From assembly GCF_009793335.1 (NCBI RefSeq), contig NZ_WING01000001.1, positions 930,001-994,000 on the forward strand: DNA of 64,000 nucleotides, given 5' to 3'. Made by a program: the position numbers and the translations under genes. The notes under the pieces were generated by a model, which was not told the DNA's origin, did no database searches, and saw only the letters and a list, made by a program, of their open reading frames with translations. The stretch's first letter is position 1. Each line of letters starts with the position of its first letter. Shown here piece after piece: positions 8,896 to 17,371 of the stretch. This stretch comes from Actinomadura sp. J1-007 (GTDB lineage: Bacteria; Actinomycetota; Actinomycetes; Streptosporangiales; Streptosporangiaceae).

Positions 8896-10050
8896 TTGGC
8901 TGCTCCAATGGCGTAGGAGTGGCGCGGGTCCCACGACAGCCACACGCCGTCCCCGCGGACGGCGATGTCGTCGGCGGACGTGGCGTTCTGCAGGAAGACC
9001 ACCACGTCGGCGCCCGTCGCGGTGGTGACGTTGTAGTTGGTGGACGTGCCGAGGTAGACCACCTCGGTGACGGTGCCGCGCACGCCGCACAGGCCGCCGC
9101 CCGGCGCGTCCGTCCCGATGCCGATCTTCTCCGGCCGCACGGTCAGCTCCAGCCGCTCCCCCGCCGCGACGCCCGGCCCCCCGCGCAGCGGCACCTCGAT
9201 CCGCCCGTCCGGGCCGTACGCCAGCACGGCGCGCTCCCCGACGACCTCGGTGACCTCGCCCGCCAGGAGGTTGGAGGTGCCGATGAACCCGGCGGTGAAC
9301 CGCGTCGCCGGATGCTCGTAGATCTCCCGGGGCGTCCCGAGCTGCTCGACCGCCCCGTCGTTCATCACGGCGATCCGGTCGGACATGGTCAGCGCCTCGC
9401 CCTGGTCGTGCGTCACGTACACGAACGTGATGCCGACCTCCCGCTGGATCCGCTTCAGCTCGACCTGCATCGCCTGCCGCAGCTTGAGGTCGAGGGCGCC
9501 GAGCGGCTCGTCCAGCAGCAGCGCGCGCGGCCGGTTGACCAGCGCCCGCGCCAGCGCGACCCGCTGCTGCTGCCCGCCCGACAGCGCGGCGGGCCGCCGC
9601 CGCTCCCGCCCCGCCAGGTCGACGATCTCCAGCATCGCGCCGACCCGCTCGGCGATCTCGCGCTTGGCGACGCCCTTGCGCCGCAGCCCGAACGCGACGT
9701 TCTCGAACACGCTCATGTGCGGGAACAGCGCGTACGACTGGAACACCATGTTGACGTCGCGCCGGTTGGGCGGGACCCCCGTCACGTCCCGCCCGAGCAG
9801 CCTGACCACCCCCGCCGTCGGCTCCTCGAACCCCGCGATCATGCGCATCGTCGTGGTCTTGCCGCACCCGGACGGCCCGAGCAGCGAGAAGAACTCCCCT
9901 GCGCGATCTCCAGGTCCAGTTCCCGTACGGCCGCCACGCTCTCGCCGGACGACTGGAAGGTCTTCCCGACCCCGCGCAGCTCGATCGCGGGACCGCGGCG
10001 TCGGGCCGCCCGGGGTCCTCGCGGACCTCCGCTCGGCTGGTCTCGGTCAT
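8892..10050 (-). CDS. potA: Polyamine ABC transporter ATPase PotA (frameshifted twice as sequenced)
   Basis: ATG at 10050 follows a TAAGGA-type site (10056-10062). Reading on the minus strand, the frame breaks after 'RPDAAVP' at the GGG run 9989-9991 (plus strand) and again at the CCCC run 9896-9899, inside '...[23 protein letters not shown]...'. Adding one G/C at each restores a continuous ATPase of about 386 residues. It has Walker A ([10 protein letters not shown]), Q-loop, signature [15 protein letters not shown], Walker B ([12 protein letters not shown]), H-loop (YVTHDQGEA) and a C-terminal TOBE-type domain with '[10 protein letters not shown]'. As sequenced, no single frame carries both Walker A and the rest. 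It energises PotB/PotC import. The gene starts 144 bp after the aldehyde dehydrogenase stop. Confidence 0.85.
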
Positions 10051-10194
10051 GGGGGTTCCTTACGAGGTCGGGGACGGGAACGCCGCGGAGGAGGCCGTTC
10101 CGGACGGGATGGGACGAACCGGTATACCGCAGGGAGCCGAGACGCCGCGACCGGGCACCGGCCCGCAGGCGCCGCGGGCCTCGGCCGGGACGGC

Positions 10195-11640
10195 TCAGGA
10201 GCCGATGTAGTGCATGACGTGCTTGATCCGCGTGTAGTCCTCGATGCCGTACATCGACATGTCCTTGCCGTAGCCGGAGTGCTTGAAGCCGCCGTGCGGC
10301 ATCTCCGACACGAACGGGATGTGCGTGTTGACCCAGACGGCCCCGAAGTCGAGGGCCTTGCTCATCCGCATCGCGCGGCCGTGGTCGCGGGTCCAGACGC
10401 TCGCGGCCAGGCCGTACCTGACGCCGTTGGCCCAGCGCACGGCCTGCTCCTCGCCCTCGAACCGCTGCACCGTGATGACCGGCCCGAAGATCTCGTCCTG
10501 CACCATCTCGTCGTCCTGGCGGAGCCCGCCGACGACCGTGGGCGCGTAGAAGTAGCCGCGCTCCCCGACGCGCCGCCCTCCCGCCAGCACCTGCGCGTGG
10601 TCCGGCGCCCGGTCGAGGAAGCCCTGCACCCGCGCGAGCTGGCCCGCGCTGTTGACGGGCCCGTAGTACGCGCCGGCGTCGCTCGGCGGACCGACCGCGG
10701 TGCCCCGCGCGGCCTCGGCGAGCGCGGCGGTGAAGTCGTCGGCGAGCCGTTCGGCGACGAGCACCCGCGTGGCGGCCGTGCAGTCCTGCCCGGCGTTGAA
10801 GTAGCCGGCCTCCGCGATCCCGGACGCGGCGGACGCCACGTCGGCGTCGTCGAACACGACCACCGGCGCCTTGCCGCCGAGTTCGAGGTGCACCTTCTTG
10901 AGGTCCTCGGCCGCGGTCGCCGCCACCTCCATCCCGGCCCGTACGGACCCGGTGATCGAGACCATCTGCGGCGTGGGATGCCCGACGAGCGCCCGCCCCG
11001 TGTCGCGGTCGCCGCACACGACGTTGAACACCCCGGGCGGCAGGAACCCGGCGGCGATCTCCGCGAGCAGCAGCGTGCTGGCGGGCGTGGTCTCGGACGG
11101 CTTGACCACCACGGTGTTGCCCGCCGACAGCGCCGGCCCGAACTTCCAGACCGCCATCATCATGGGATAGTTCCAGGGCGTCACCTGCGCGCACACCCCG
11201 ATCGGCTCGCGCCGTACCGACGAGGTGTGGCCGGCCAGGTACTCGCCGGTCGCCTTGCCCTCCAGCACCCGCGACGCGCCCGCGAAGAACCGGAGGTTGT
11301 CCACCATCGGCGGCACCTCCTCCTCCGCCGTGAGCCGCAGCGGCTTGCCGGTGTCGCGGCTCTCCAGCCGGACGAGCTCGTCGGCGCGCGCCTCCACCGC
11401 GTCCGCGAACCGCAGCATGGCGAGGCTGCGCTCCGACGGCGTCGCGTCGCGCCAGCCCGGGAACGCGTCCGCCGCCGCGCGGAACGCCGCGTCGACGTCC
11501 TCGGCGCCCGACACCGGGGCCTCGGCGTAGACCTCACCGGTGCTGGGATCGACCACCTCCAGCGTCCGGCCGTCCTTCGCGTCGGCGTACTCCCCGCCGA
11601 TAAAGTTGCGCAGCCCGATCCTGCCGTCGCCGGTCGTCAT
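10195..11640 (-). CDS. Gamma-aminobutyraldehyde dehydrogenase-type aldehyde dehydrogenase
   Basis: The 481-residue NAD(P)-dependent enzyme has the whole aldehyde dehydrogenase set: oxyanion Asn157 in TPWNYP, general base Glu253 in '[10 protein letters not shown]' and nucleophile Cys287 in 'NAGQDCTA', with a late 'EIFGPVITV' motif. The GQDCTA context and overall pattern fit the 1-pyrroline/4-aminobutanal dehydrogenase group (PatD/Prr), which turns the aldehyde made from putrescine into GABA. A strong ribosome site GGGAGGG stands just before ATG 11640. It is the first gene of the polyamine block and diverges from the Lrp/AsnC regulator; a promoter and a palindrome lie in the 160-bp spacer. Confidence 0.88.
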   Translation of the reverse strand: MTTGDGRIGLRNFIGGEYADAKDGRTLEVVDPSTGEVYAEAPVSGAEDVDAAFRAAADAFPGWRDATPSERSLAMLRFADAVEARADELVRLESRDTGKPLRLTAEEEVPPMVDNLRFFAGASRVLEGKATGEYLAGHTSSVRREPIGVCAQVTPWNYPMMMAVWKFGPALSAGNTVVVKPSETTPASTLLLAEIAAGFLPPGVFNVVCGDRDTGRALVGHPTPQMVSITGSVRAGMEVAATAAEDLKKVHLELGGKAPVVVFDDADVASAASGIAEAGYFNAGQDCTAATRVLVAERLADDFTAALAEAARGTAVGPPSDAGAYYGPVNSAGQLARVQGFLDRAPDHAQVLAGGRRVGERGYFYAPTVVGGLRQDDEMVQDEIFGPVITVQRFEGEEQAVRWANGVRYGLAASVWTRDHGRAMRMSKALDFGAVWVNTHIPFVSEMPHGGFKHSGYGKDMSMYGIEDYTRIKHVMHYIGS

Positions 11641-11683
11641 CGACCCTCCCTATGGCCGCCGCCCGATCTGTCCCATACGCCCG

Positions 11684-11712
11684 ACCCTGACAGAGGTTCC
11701 GGGGCCTGACAA
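11684..11712 (-). promoter_or_regulatory. Likely promoter of the polyamine block
   Basis: On the minus strand TTGTCA (11712-11707) and CAGGGT (11689-11684) are 17 bp apart, close to the sigma-70-type consensus. This would place the transcript start about 37 bases before the dehydrogenase ATG. Confidence 0.45.
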
Positions 11713-11732
11713 GTGATTCCGTTGTTACGATC

Positions 11733-11750
11733 GAATTTCACGACGAATTC
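11733..11750. promoter_or_regulatory. Imperfect palindrome, candidate Lrp/AsnC operator
   Basis: GAATTTCACGACGAATTC is an AT-rich imperfect palindrome (ends GAATT/AATTC) lying between the divergent dehydrogenase and Lrp/AsnC genes. It is 21 bp upstream of the -35 of the polyamine promoter. Lrp/AsnC regulators usually bind such sites next to their own gene; binding here is inference. Confidence 0.35.
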
Positions 11751-11800
11751 CCTTGGCCCACACACTTCACAATCACGATGCCGCAGCGAGGAGACCCACG

Positions 11801-12268
11801 ATGACCGACCGCCGGCGCCTCGCCGTCCAGCTCGACGAGACCGCCAAGCAGATCATCGAGCAGCTCCAGCAGGACGGCCGCCGCTCGTACGCGGCGATCG
11901 GCAAGGCGGTCGGGCTCTCCGAGGCCGCCGTCCGCCAGCGCGTCCAGAAGCTCCTGGACACCGGCGTCATGCAGATCGTCGGCGTCACCGACCCCCTCAT
12001 GCTGGGCTTCTCCCGCCAGCTCATGATCGGCGTCAAGTGCGAGGGCGACCTGGAGCGCATCGCGGACGAGCTGGCCGCCGTCGAGGAGATCGACTACGTC
12101 GTCATCACCGCCGGCTCGTTCGACGTCCTCCTCGAACTCGTCTGCGAGGACGACGAGCAGCTCCTCCGCCTGCTCGGCCGCATCCGCGCCGTCCCCGGCG
12201 TCGTCTCCACCGAGAGCTTCGTCTACCTCAAGCTGCGCAAGCAGACCTACTCCTGGGGCACCCGCTGA
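11801..12268 (+). CDS. Lrp/AsnC family transcription regulator
   Basis: ATG at 11801 has GCGAGGAGA just upstream. The 155-residue protein has the family layout: an N-terminal helix-turn-helix (about residues 12-60, with 'DGRRSYAAIGKAVGLSEAAVRQRVQKL') and a C-terminal RAM/AsnC ligand domain (about residues 65-150), where a small molecule, often an amino acid, is sensed at the oligomer interface. It diverges from the aldehyde dehydrogenase and shares its 160-bp control region, so it most likely controls polyamine uptake and breakdown and perhaps itself. Activator or repressor cannot be told. Confidence 0.9.
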   Translation: MTDRRRLAVQLDETAKQIIEQLQQDGRRSYAAIGKAVGLSEAAVRQRVQKLLDTGVMQIVGVTDPLMLGFSRQLMIGVKCEGDLERIADELAAVEEIDYVVITAGSFDVLLELVCEDDEQLLRLLGRIRAVPGVVSTESFVYLKLRKQTYSWGTR

Positions 12269-12275
12269 TTTTTCG

Positions 12276-12298
12276 GCCCATTCGAAGCAGGAATGGGC
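12276..12298 (+). terminator. Hairpin after the Lrp/AsnC gene
   Basis: GCCCATTC (12276-12283) pairs perfectly with GAATGGGC (12291-12298) over a 7-base loop, 8 bp after the stop codon. There is no U-tract, as is common in high-GC actinomycetes. Confidence 0.5.
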
Positions 12299-12399
12299 AT
12301 GTCTCATACGAAACAGCCCAATATTCTCCTTCTTGGTGGGGATGCGGCATCAACGCGCTCCGGCGTATTTTCTAGATGCTGCAAGGAAGGAGACCGGCC

Positions 12400-12663
12400 A
12401 TGTCTGAGTCGGTTCGCCAGGACCTTCCCGCCACCGAGGATCCCATCGAGTTCCGGACGACCGAGGAGCAGAACCTCGTCATCCGGAGGGCGGCCGAGCT
12501 GATCGGCTGGACGGTCCCCCAGTACGTACTGTCGGCCGCCCTGGACAGGGCCGAACGCGACCTGTACGAGCACGCCGCGGCCTCCGAACGGACCGCACCC
12601 CGTATCCCCACCGACGCCGACGAGGCCGAACCCTACGTAGCGGTCATCGCCGCCCTAGGCTGA
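12400..12663 (+). CDS. DUF1778 (TacA-type ribbon-helix-helix) antitoxin-like protein
   Basis: ATG at 12400 follows GGAAGGAGA (12385-12392). The 87-residue protein contains the DUF1778 pattern 'EFRTTEEQNLVIRRAAELIG' followed by VPQYVLSAALDRAER, a ribbon-helix-helix DNA-binding fold. In most genomes such proteins are antitoxins paired with a GNAT acetyltransferase toxin encoded just downstream. Here no acetyltransferase follows; 1.7 kb of gene-free DNA comes next. It is therefore an orphan, either a leftover of a lost toxin-antitoxin pair or a stand-alone regulator. Confidence 0.7.
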   Translation: MSESVRQDLPATEDPIEFRTTEEQNLVIRRAAELIGWTVPQYVLSAALDRAERDLYEHAAASERTAPRIPTDADEAEPYVAVIAALG

Positions 12664-14381
12664 GGCCCCCTCCCCACGCGCCCGCCCAGCCCCCGCGGGC
12701 GCCCCCTCACCCCCGCCCAAACCCCCCGCCTCCACCCCCCGCCCTCGCCCTCACCCCCGCACCCGCGCTCACACTCGCCCTCGCCCTCGCCCTCGCCCTC
12801 GCCCCAAGGTCCCACTCCCCAGCCCTCTCCTGCCCACCCAAGCTCTCCTCTGCCCCCACACCCCCTCACCCACGCGGCAACCCTGAGACACACCGTCAAT
12901 ACCAGCGCCCCCCAGACCGCAACCGCCCCACAGCCCCACCGAGGACGTACTGCTGAACAATCCAGGTGGTGCCGCGCCGCCAAACGGCTGGAGAGATGCT
13001 GCACATAAGCGAACGGTGTGAATGACGTGAATGCTGTGCCCCTTGGTGCTCGCTGGCGCGGCCCCAATCAAGGCAGAGCCAGGTGTGAAACAAGGAGCAA
13101 CGAACACACCACTGCGTTCCGAGCAGGCGTGTGCGGGTTAGGAGCAGACAGCCCCGGCAGCGCGAGTCGTGGGCGAGGACGTGGGGGCGGAGAGGGAGAT
13201 GCTCGCGAAGTGTCGTACCAGGGGCGAGTAGAGCAAGTGAACGAGTCACAAGACATTGGCGCGCCCAGATGCGACAGCGACGGTTTAGATCCAAGCCACA
13301 GCGTCCCGTGCACATGAGAGCGCGAAAAATAAGGCCCTAATCCAGTTTGCGCAGCACTCGCCCATCCCCCAGTACGGTTCCACTCCCTTCTACATGGAAG
13401 ACGCGACCTTCAATTCCTTTATGAGCGTCGCCATGGCTCGACTCCGCCCATTCGACAGCACCGCCAGCTCACCCGTTACGTGACACGCACTTTGCGGATT
13501 GCCCAACACCCTCAACGTTTCGAGCCAGCAGATACCTCACCGCACCCCAACGCCCCTCGGCCCGTGAAAATAGCAGGCTCCTCACCCCCGCCCCTCCGGA
13601 ACGTCAGCACGACTCCCCCGCGACCGCTGACACGACCGGAAGCGAGACGCCCAGCCCACCTCCAAGCCGACAACAGACGCGCCGCCCTCCTCCCAACCAA
13701 GCGATCACCCCCTTCAGAGGAAACACTCCTGCCCACCCTTCACAAATACCCTTGCGATCCCCGAAGCCCCCCGGCCGCCCCCTGACACAACAGCACAGAT
13801 TCCCATAGAAAGCTGTTACGACAGAAGAACTCCACCTAGTCCCGACGCATACCGTCCACACTCAGCACTAGAACGACACGCTCAACGAGACGGCCCCCAC
13901 CCGGCGTGGAGTAAATGGCCAACCGCAACCCCATCCTGCAAGAAATATTTTGCGTCGGACGGGCCGATTCCGGCCCCGATCCCTCAACGCCGGCTCCCAC
14001 AGGCGCGTGCTGAGCCAGATGACCCCAACTCCACTACCGAAACACAGCCGCCTCCGCGCTCCAAGAAGCGACATCCCCCCACAAACCCACGCCCCCCCCG
14101 CAAGACCATCTCCGAGCATCCTTCGAATACCTAGCGAGCACTGCCAAGCCCCCACACCCCCAGCACCCAGCACCCAGCACCATCAGGCACACCAAGCGCA
14201 CTGCTAAACGCACTGCCAAGCGCACCACGCACCGCCAAGCGGCACCGAGCACCGTCAAGCAACGCTGAGCGCTACAGCCCACCCCGCCCCAGGCAGTGGG
14301 CCAACGCCGAGGCTCTGGCCAGGATTGGACGGATCCCAACACCGCGACCGAAATCCCGGGAACGTCCTCACCCTTGAACGG
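12664..14381. other. Gene-free, lower-GC stretch of about 1.7 kb
   Basis: No open frame here has convincing composition, a ribosome site and family resemblance. The left end is a C-rich run of CCCTCG/CCCTCGC-like units (about 12745-12805). The middle (about 13000-14000) is visibly richer in A/T than the flanking genes and contains many stops in every frame. The right end has short CA-rich repeats (GCACTGCCAAGCGCAC-like, about 14150-14260). I see no tRNA, transposase or integrase. It may be a decayed acquired segment. Confidence 0.5.
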
Positions 14382-14825
14382 TCATCGCCCTTGAACGGTC
14401 ATCGCCTCGGCCAACCGCGAGGCGTAGTCGGCCGCCTCGGCGTCGGACTCGTACTTCCCACGCGGCCAGAAGAACCCGCGTAGGCCGTCCTTGCGGTTAC
14501 GGGGCACCACGTGCACGTGCAGGTGCGGCACGCTCTGGCTGATCCGGTTGTTCATCGCCACGAACGAACCGGCGGCGTCCAACGTCGACTCCATCGCCCC
14601 AGCGAGACGCTGCGCAAGCTGGAAGAACGGGCCCACCAGCTCAGCGGGCAGATCGGTCAGCGTCTCGTAGTGCTCGCGCGGGACCAGCAGCGTGTGGCCC
14701 TTGAACAGGGGCCGCGTGTCCAGGAACGCCACCGCGTCCGGCTCGTCCAGCACCACGTACGCGGGCCGCTCCCCCTTGATGATCTCGCAGAAGACACACG
14801 GCTTGCCCGACACCGGATCACTCAT
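14382..14825 (-). CDS. HIT family nucleotide hydrolase/transferase
   Basis: ATG at 14825 (MSDPVSGKPC) is preferred because GGGAGA lies about 9 bases upstream; an ATG at 14834 is possible. The 147-residue protein has the histidine triad H101-L-H103-V-H105-V-V, the nucleotide-binding catalytic site of the HIT superfamily, and an N-terminal CVFCEIIKGE (Cys10, Cys13) typical of HinT-like members that bind zinc. Such proteins hydrolyse nucleoside phosphoramidates or dinucleotides in the cytoplasm. A 17-bp tandem duplication spans its stop codon (about 14373-14406). Directly upstream lies the CRISPR remnant. Confidence 0.88.
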   Translation of the reverse strand: MSDPVSGKPCVFCEIIKGERPAYVVLDEPDAVAFLDTRPLFKGHTLLVPREHYETLTDLPAELVGPFFQLAQRLAGAMESTLDAAGSFVAMNNRISQSVPHLHVHVVPRNRKDGLRGFFWPRGKYESDAEAADYASRLAEAMTVQGR

Positions 14826-14873
14826 GCGCGGCATTCTCCCACCAGCGCTCCCTGCCTCCGGCGCGCACGCCCC

Positions 14874-15071
14874 CGCACGCCCCCGCACGCGCGGGGAGAA
14901 CACGAGCGCGAGGATGCTCGACCAGTTCGTCCCCGGTCCACCCCCGCTCGCGCGGGGAGAACGGCACCCGTACGCGACGCCATCACGCATCACCCGGCCC
15001 CCCGCTCGCGCGGGGAGAACGGCTCGATGGTCTCGATGCGCAGGACGGTGACCGGACCACCCCCGCTCGGT
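14874..15071 (-). CRISPR. Decayed type I-E-like CRISPR array (two good and two degenerate repeats)
   Basis: A 28-nt repeat unit occurs four times: 14874-14901 (5' half degenerate), 14935-14962 (best copy), 14993-15020 (5' third degenerate) and 15054-15071 (only the first 16 nt, then lost). The shared core on the plus strand is CCCCCGCTCGCGCGGGGAG followed by AAC; on the minus strand it begins GTTCTCCCCGCGCGAGCGGG, which matches the hairpin-forming type I-E repeats of actinomycetes. Spacing is 61, 58 and 61 nt. Spacers are 14902-14934 (33 nt), 14963-14992 (30 nt) and 15021-15053 (33 nt) and are unrelated to each other. No cas gene is present. Orientation is inferred from the repeat. Confidence 0.7.
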
Positions 15072-15715
15072 CGCGCACGCCCCCACACGCCCCCGCACGG
15101 TCGCGCACGCCTCCACACTCCCACCACACCGCCCCCGCACCGCACCCCACACCGCCCGCGCGCCCTACACACCCACCGCACCACACCCTGCACCACCCGC
15201 ACGCCCCCCGCACGCCCCCCGCACGGCCCCCGCACCGCACCCCGCACCACCCCGCACCACCCCGCACGGCCCCCGCACCGCACCCCGCACCCCGCACCAC
15301 CCCGCACGGCCCCCGCACCGCACCCCGCACCGCACCCCGCACCACCCCGCACGGCCCCCGCACCGCACCCCGCACCACCCCGCACGGCCCCCGCACCGCA
15401 CCCCGCACCACCCCGCACGGCCCCCGCACCGCACCCCGCACGGCCCCGCACGCCCCCACACACCCGCCGCACCGCACCCCGCACTGCCCCGCACACCCCG
15501 CTCGGCCCCACACACCCGCCGCACCGCACCCCGCACCGCGCCGCATGCCCCCGCACGGCCCCACACACCCGCCGCACCGCACCCCGCACCGCGCCGCATG
15601 CCCCCGCACGGCTCCCGCACGGTCGCGCACGCCCCCGCACGCCCCCCGCACTGCCCCGCACGGCCCCGCGCACCCCCGCACGGCCCCGCACGCCCCCGCG
15701 CGGCCCCCTACGGTC
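15072..15715. repeat. C-rich tandem array, main unit 33 bp
   Basis: About 640 bp built almost wholly of CCCCGCAC, CGCACGG and CACACCC blocks. In 15303-15450 the unit repeats with an exact 33-bp period (copies of CGCACGG starting at 15348, 15381 and 15414) with one 12-bp enlarged unit before. The plus strand is extremely G-poor relative to C. The array begins where the last CRISPR repeat breaks down. Long open frames through it encode only Cys/Gly/Ala/Val or Pro/His/Arg repeats and have no support as genes. Confidence 0.75.
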
Positions 15716-15780
15716 CGGTCACCACCGAGTGTCTCGGGCTAACGTCGCCTTTACCCATGGGCCGCTACCGTCCGTAGCCT

Positions 15781-16551
15781 ATGCGGCTGGACAACGTTGC
15801 CTTCCGTTATCACCGGAGGGCCCCGTGGGTTCTCCAGGACGTCGACCTCGCGCTGCCTCCCGGCACGGTGACCGAGGTGACCGGCCACAACGGCGCGGGG
15901 AAATCTACGCTCCTCCGCGTCATCGCCGGGCTTCGCTCCCCCACCCGCGGGACGATCACCGACCGCCCTGAACGCGTCGGCTACGCACCAGAGCGCTTCC
16001 CGGTCGACCAGCCTTTCACCGTGCGGGCCTACCTCGGCCATATGGCCGCCATACGCAAGATCCCGAACGCGCGCACTGCCATCGCCGCATGGGCCGAACG
16101 ACTGGCGTTCGATCACCTCCTCGACACACGCCTACCGGAACTCTCCAAAGGCAGCGCGCAGAAGGTCGGCCTCACCCAAGCCCTCCTCGATGACCCGGGC
16201 CTGCTCATCCTGGACGAACCGTTCGCCGGCCTGGACGCCGCGACCCGCGACGCGCTTCCGACCCTGATCGGCGACCTGTCCGAACAGGGCACGACCATCG
16301 TGGTCAGCGACCATCAACGCTGCATCGAAGCCCTCCCAGGAGTGGCCCGCGTCCGCGTCGCCGACACCACCGCGACGCTCCTGCCCGCGACACAATCAAC
16401 CACCGCCGAGGACGGCGTCCGGCCCATGGCGGCGGTCGAACAGGAGGAAGGCATGGCCTTGCTGGAGGTCTCCGTGCCGCTGGACGAGGTCGAGACGCTG
16501 GAGAACAAGCTGCGCGCGGACGGCTACGAGGTGCGGAGGCGGGACACGTGA
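15781..16551 (+). CDS. ABC transporter ATP-binding protein
   Basis: The 256-residue ATPase has Walker A G35-H-N-G-A-G-K-S-T43, a Q-loop region at GYAPERFP, a degenerate signature LSKGSAQKVGL in place of LSGGQ, Walker B LLILDEPFAGLD and an H-loop Ser-Asp-His. A C-terminal tail of about 60 residues follows. No ribosome site precedes ATG 15781, so the mRNA may be leaderless. It overlaps the downstream membrane gene by 4 bases (GTGA), so the two form an export-type ABC-2 pair; the cargo is unknown. The gene starts only about 65 bp after the C-rich array. Confidence 0.85.
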   Translation: MRLDNVAFRYHRRAPWVLQDVDLALPPGTVTEVTGHNGAGKSTLLRVIAGLRSPTRGTITDRPERVGYAPERFPVDQPFTVRAYLGHMAAIRKIPNARTAIAAWAERLAFDHLLDTRLPELSKGSAQKVGLTQALLDDPGLLILDEPFAGLDAATRDALPTLIGDLSEQGTTIVVSDHQRCIEALPGVARVRVADTTATLLPATQSTTAEDGVRPMAAVEQEEGMALLEVSVPLDEVETLENKLRADGYEVRRRDT

Positions 16552-17237
16552 TCGCCCTGGCACGGTTCCAGATCGTGGGGTACGTGCGCTCGCTGCGGGT
16601 GCTGCAACCGGTGATCGTCGTACTCCTCATCATGATGTTGGTACTCCTCCAGAAGCCCGGCGGGATCGATCGGACAAGGCTGGCGGTCGGTTCGTTCGGT
16701 GACGTGGCGGCGTTCATGTTCCCCGTGTGGGCGTGGACGGCCCGCGCGCTCCTGGACACCCAGCCGGACGAGCAGCGTGCCCTGTCTGCGACCGCGGCGC
16801 GTGGGCGGACCACGCCCGTGTGGGCCGGCCTCCTCGCGGCGTACGCGGTGAACATCGGGCTCGGGGTGCTGGCCTTCGCGGCACCGCTGGCGTATGCCCC
16901 CGGTGCCGGAGTGGGCGGCGGCGCGATGCTGACCGGTACCGCCCTCGGACTGCTCGTCGCGGTCGCCGCCACGCTTCTGGGCGCCTGGACCAGCCGCGCG
17001 ATCATTCCGGACGCCGGCGTTTCGCTGCTGGCCCTCCTCGGCGGCGTGGCCGCCGCGCTCCTTCTCGGGCTCGGTTCCCTTTCCTGGCTGTCGGTACCGA
17101 TGATCGAATGGCTGCGCGCCGGCAACCACGGCGCCACCGAGTTCGTCTCCGACTTCCCTCCGATCGCGCTTCATCTCGCCCTCTGGTCGCTGGCGGTCGG
17201 CACCGCATACGTCCTGACGTCCCGCACACGGCCCTGA
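16548..17237 (+). CDS. ABC-2-type transporter membrane subunit
   Basis: The 229-residue protein starts at GTG 16548, inside the stop of the ATPase gene. It has about six hydrophobic helices (for example around residues 20-36, 52-66, 91-116, 123-147 and 155-180) and no periplasmic domain, fitting the membrane half of a small ABC-2 exporter. It resembles no named system that I can identify. Nearby, 17238-17371 holds only short repeats (GGAACGGCCAGGAACGG). Confidence 0.75.
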   Translation: MIALARFQIVGYVRSLRVLQPVIVVLLIMMLVLLQKPGGIDRTRLAVGSFGDVAAFMFPVWAWTARALLDTQPDEQRALSATAARGRTTPVWAGLLAAYAVNIGLGVLAFAAPLAYAPGAGVGGGAMLTGTALGLLVAVAATLLGAWTSRAIIPDAGVSLLALLGGVAAALLLGLGSLSWLSVPMIEWLRAGNHGATEFVSDFPPIALHLALWSLAVGTAYVLTSRTRP

Positions 17238-17371
17238 CTCCTCACATCGCGGCCACCCATAGACGCCACCCACCCCTGTCTCGCCCTCGATCGCTCCTCG
17301 CCCATCACCACGAACGACCATGAGCGGCCAGGAACGGCCAGGAACGGATCGTCTCGCGCGGTTCGCGTTGC

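Noticed and set aside
12664..14381. tRNA or rRNA gene in the gene-free stretch
   Set aside because: I found no clover-leaf with a GTTC-type arm and CCA-like end, and no rRNA-like sequence; small unusual RNAs cannot be ruled out by eye.
15061..15715. Long open frames encoding Cys/Gly/Val or Pro/His/Arg repeats
   Set aside because: They arise from the 33-bp array being open in several frames on both strands; no starts with ribosome sites and no domain resemblance.
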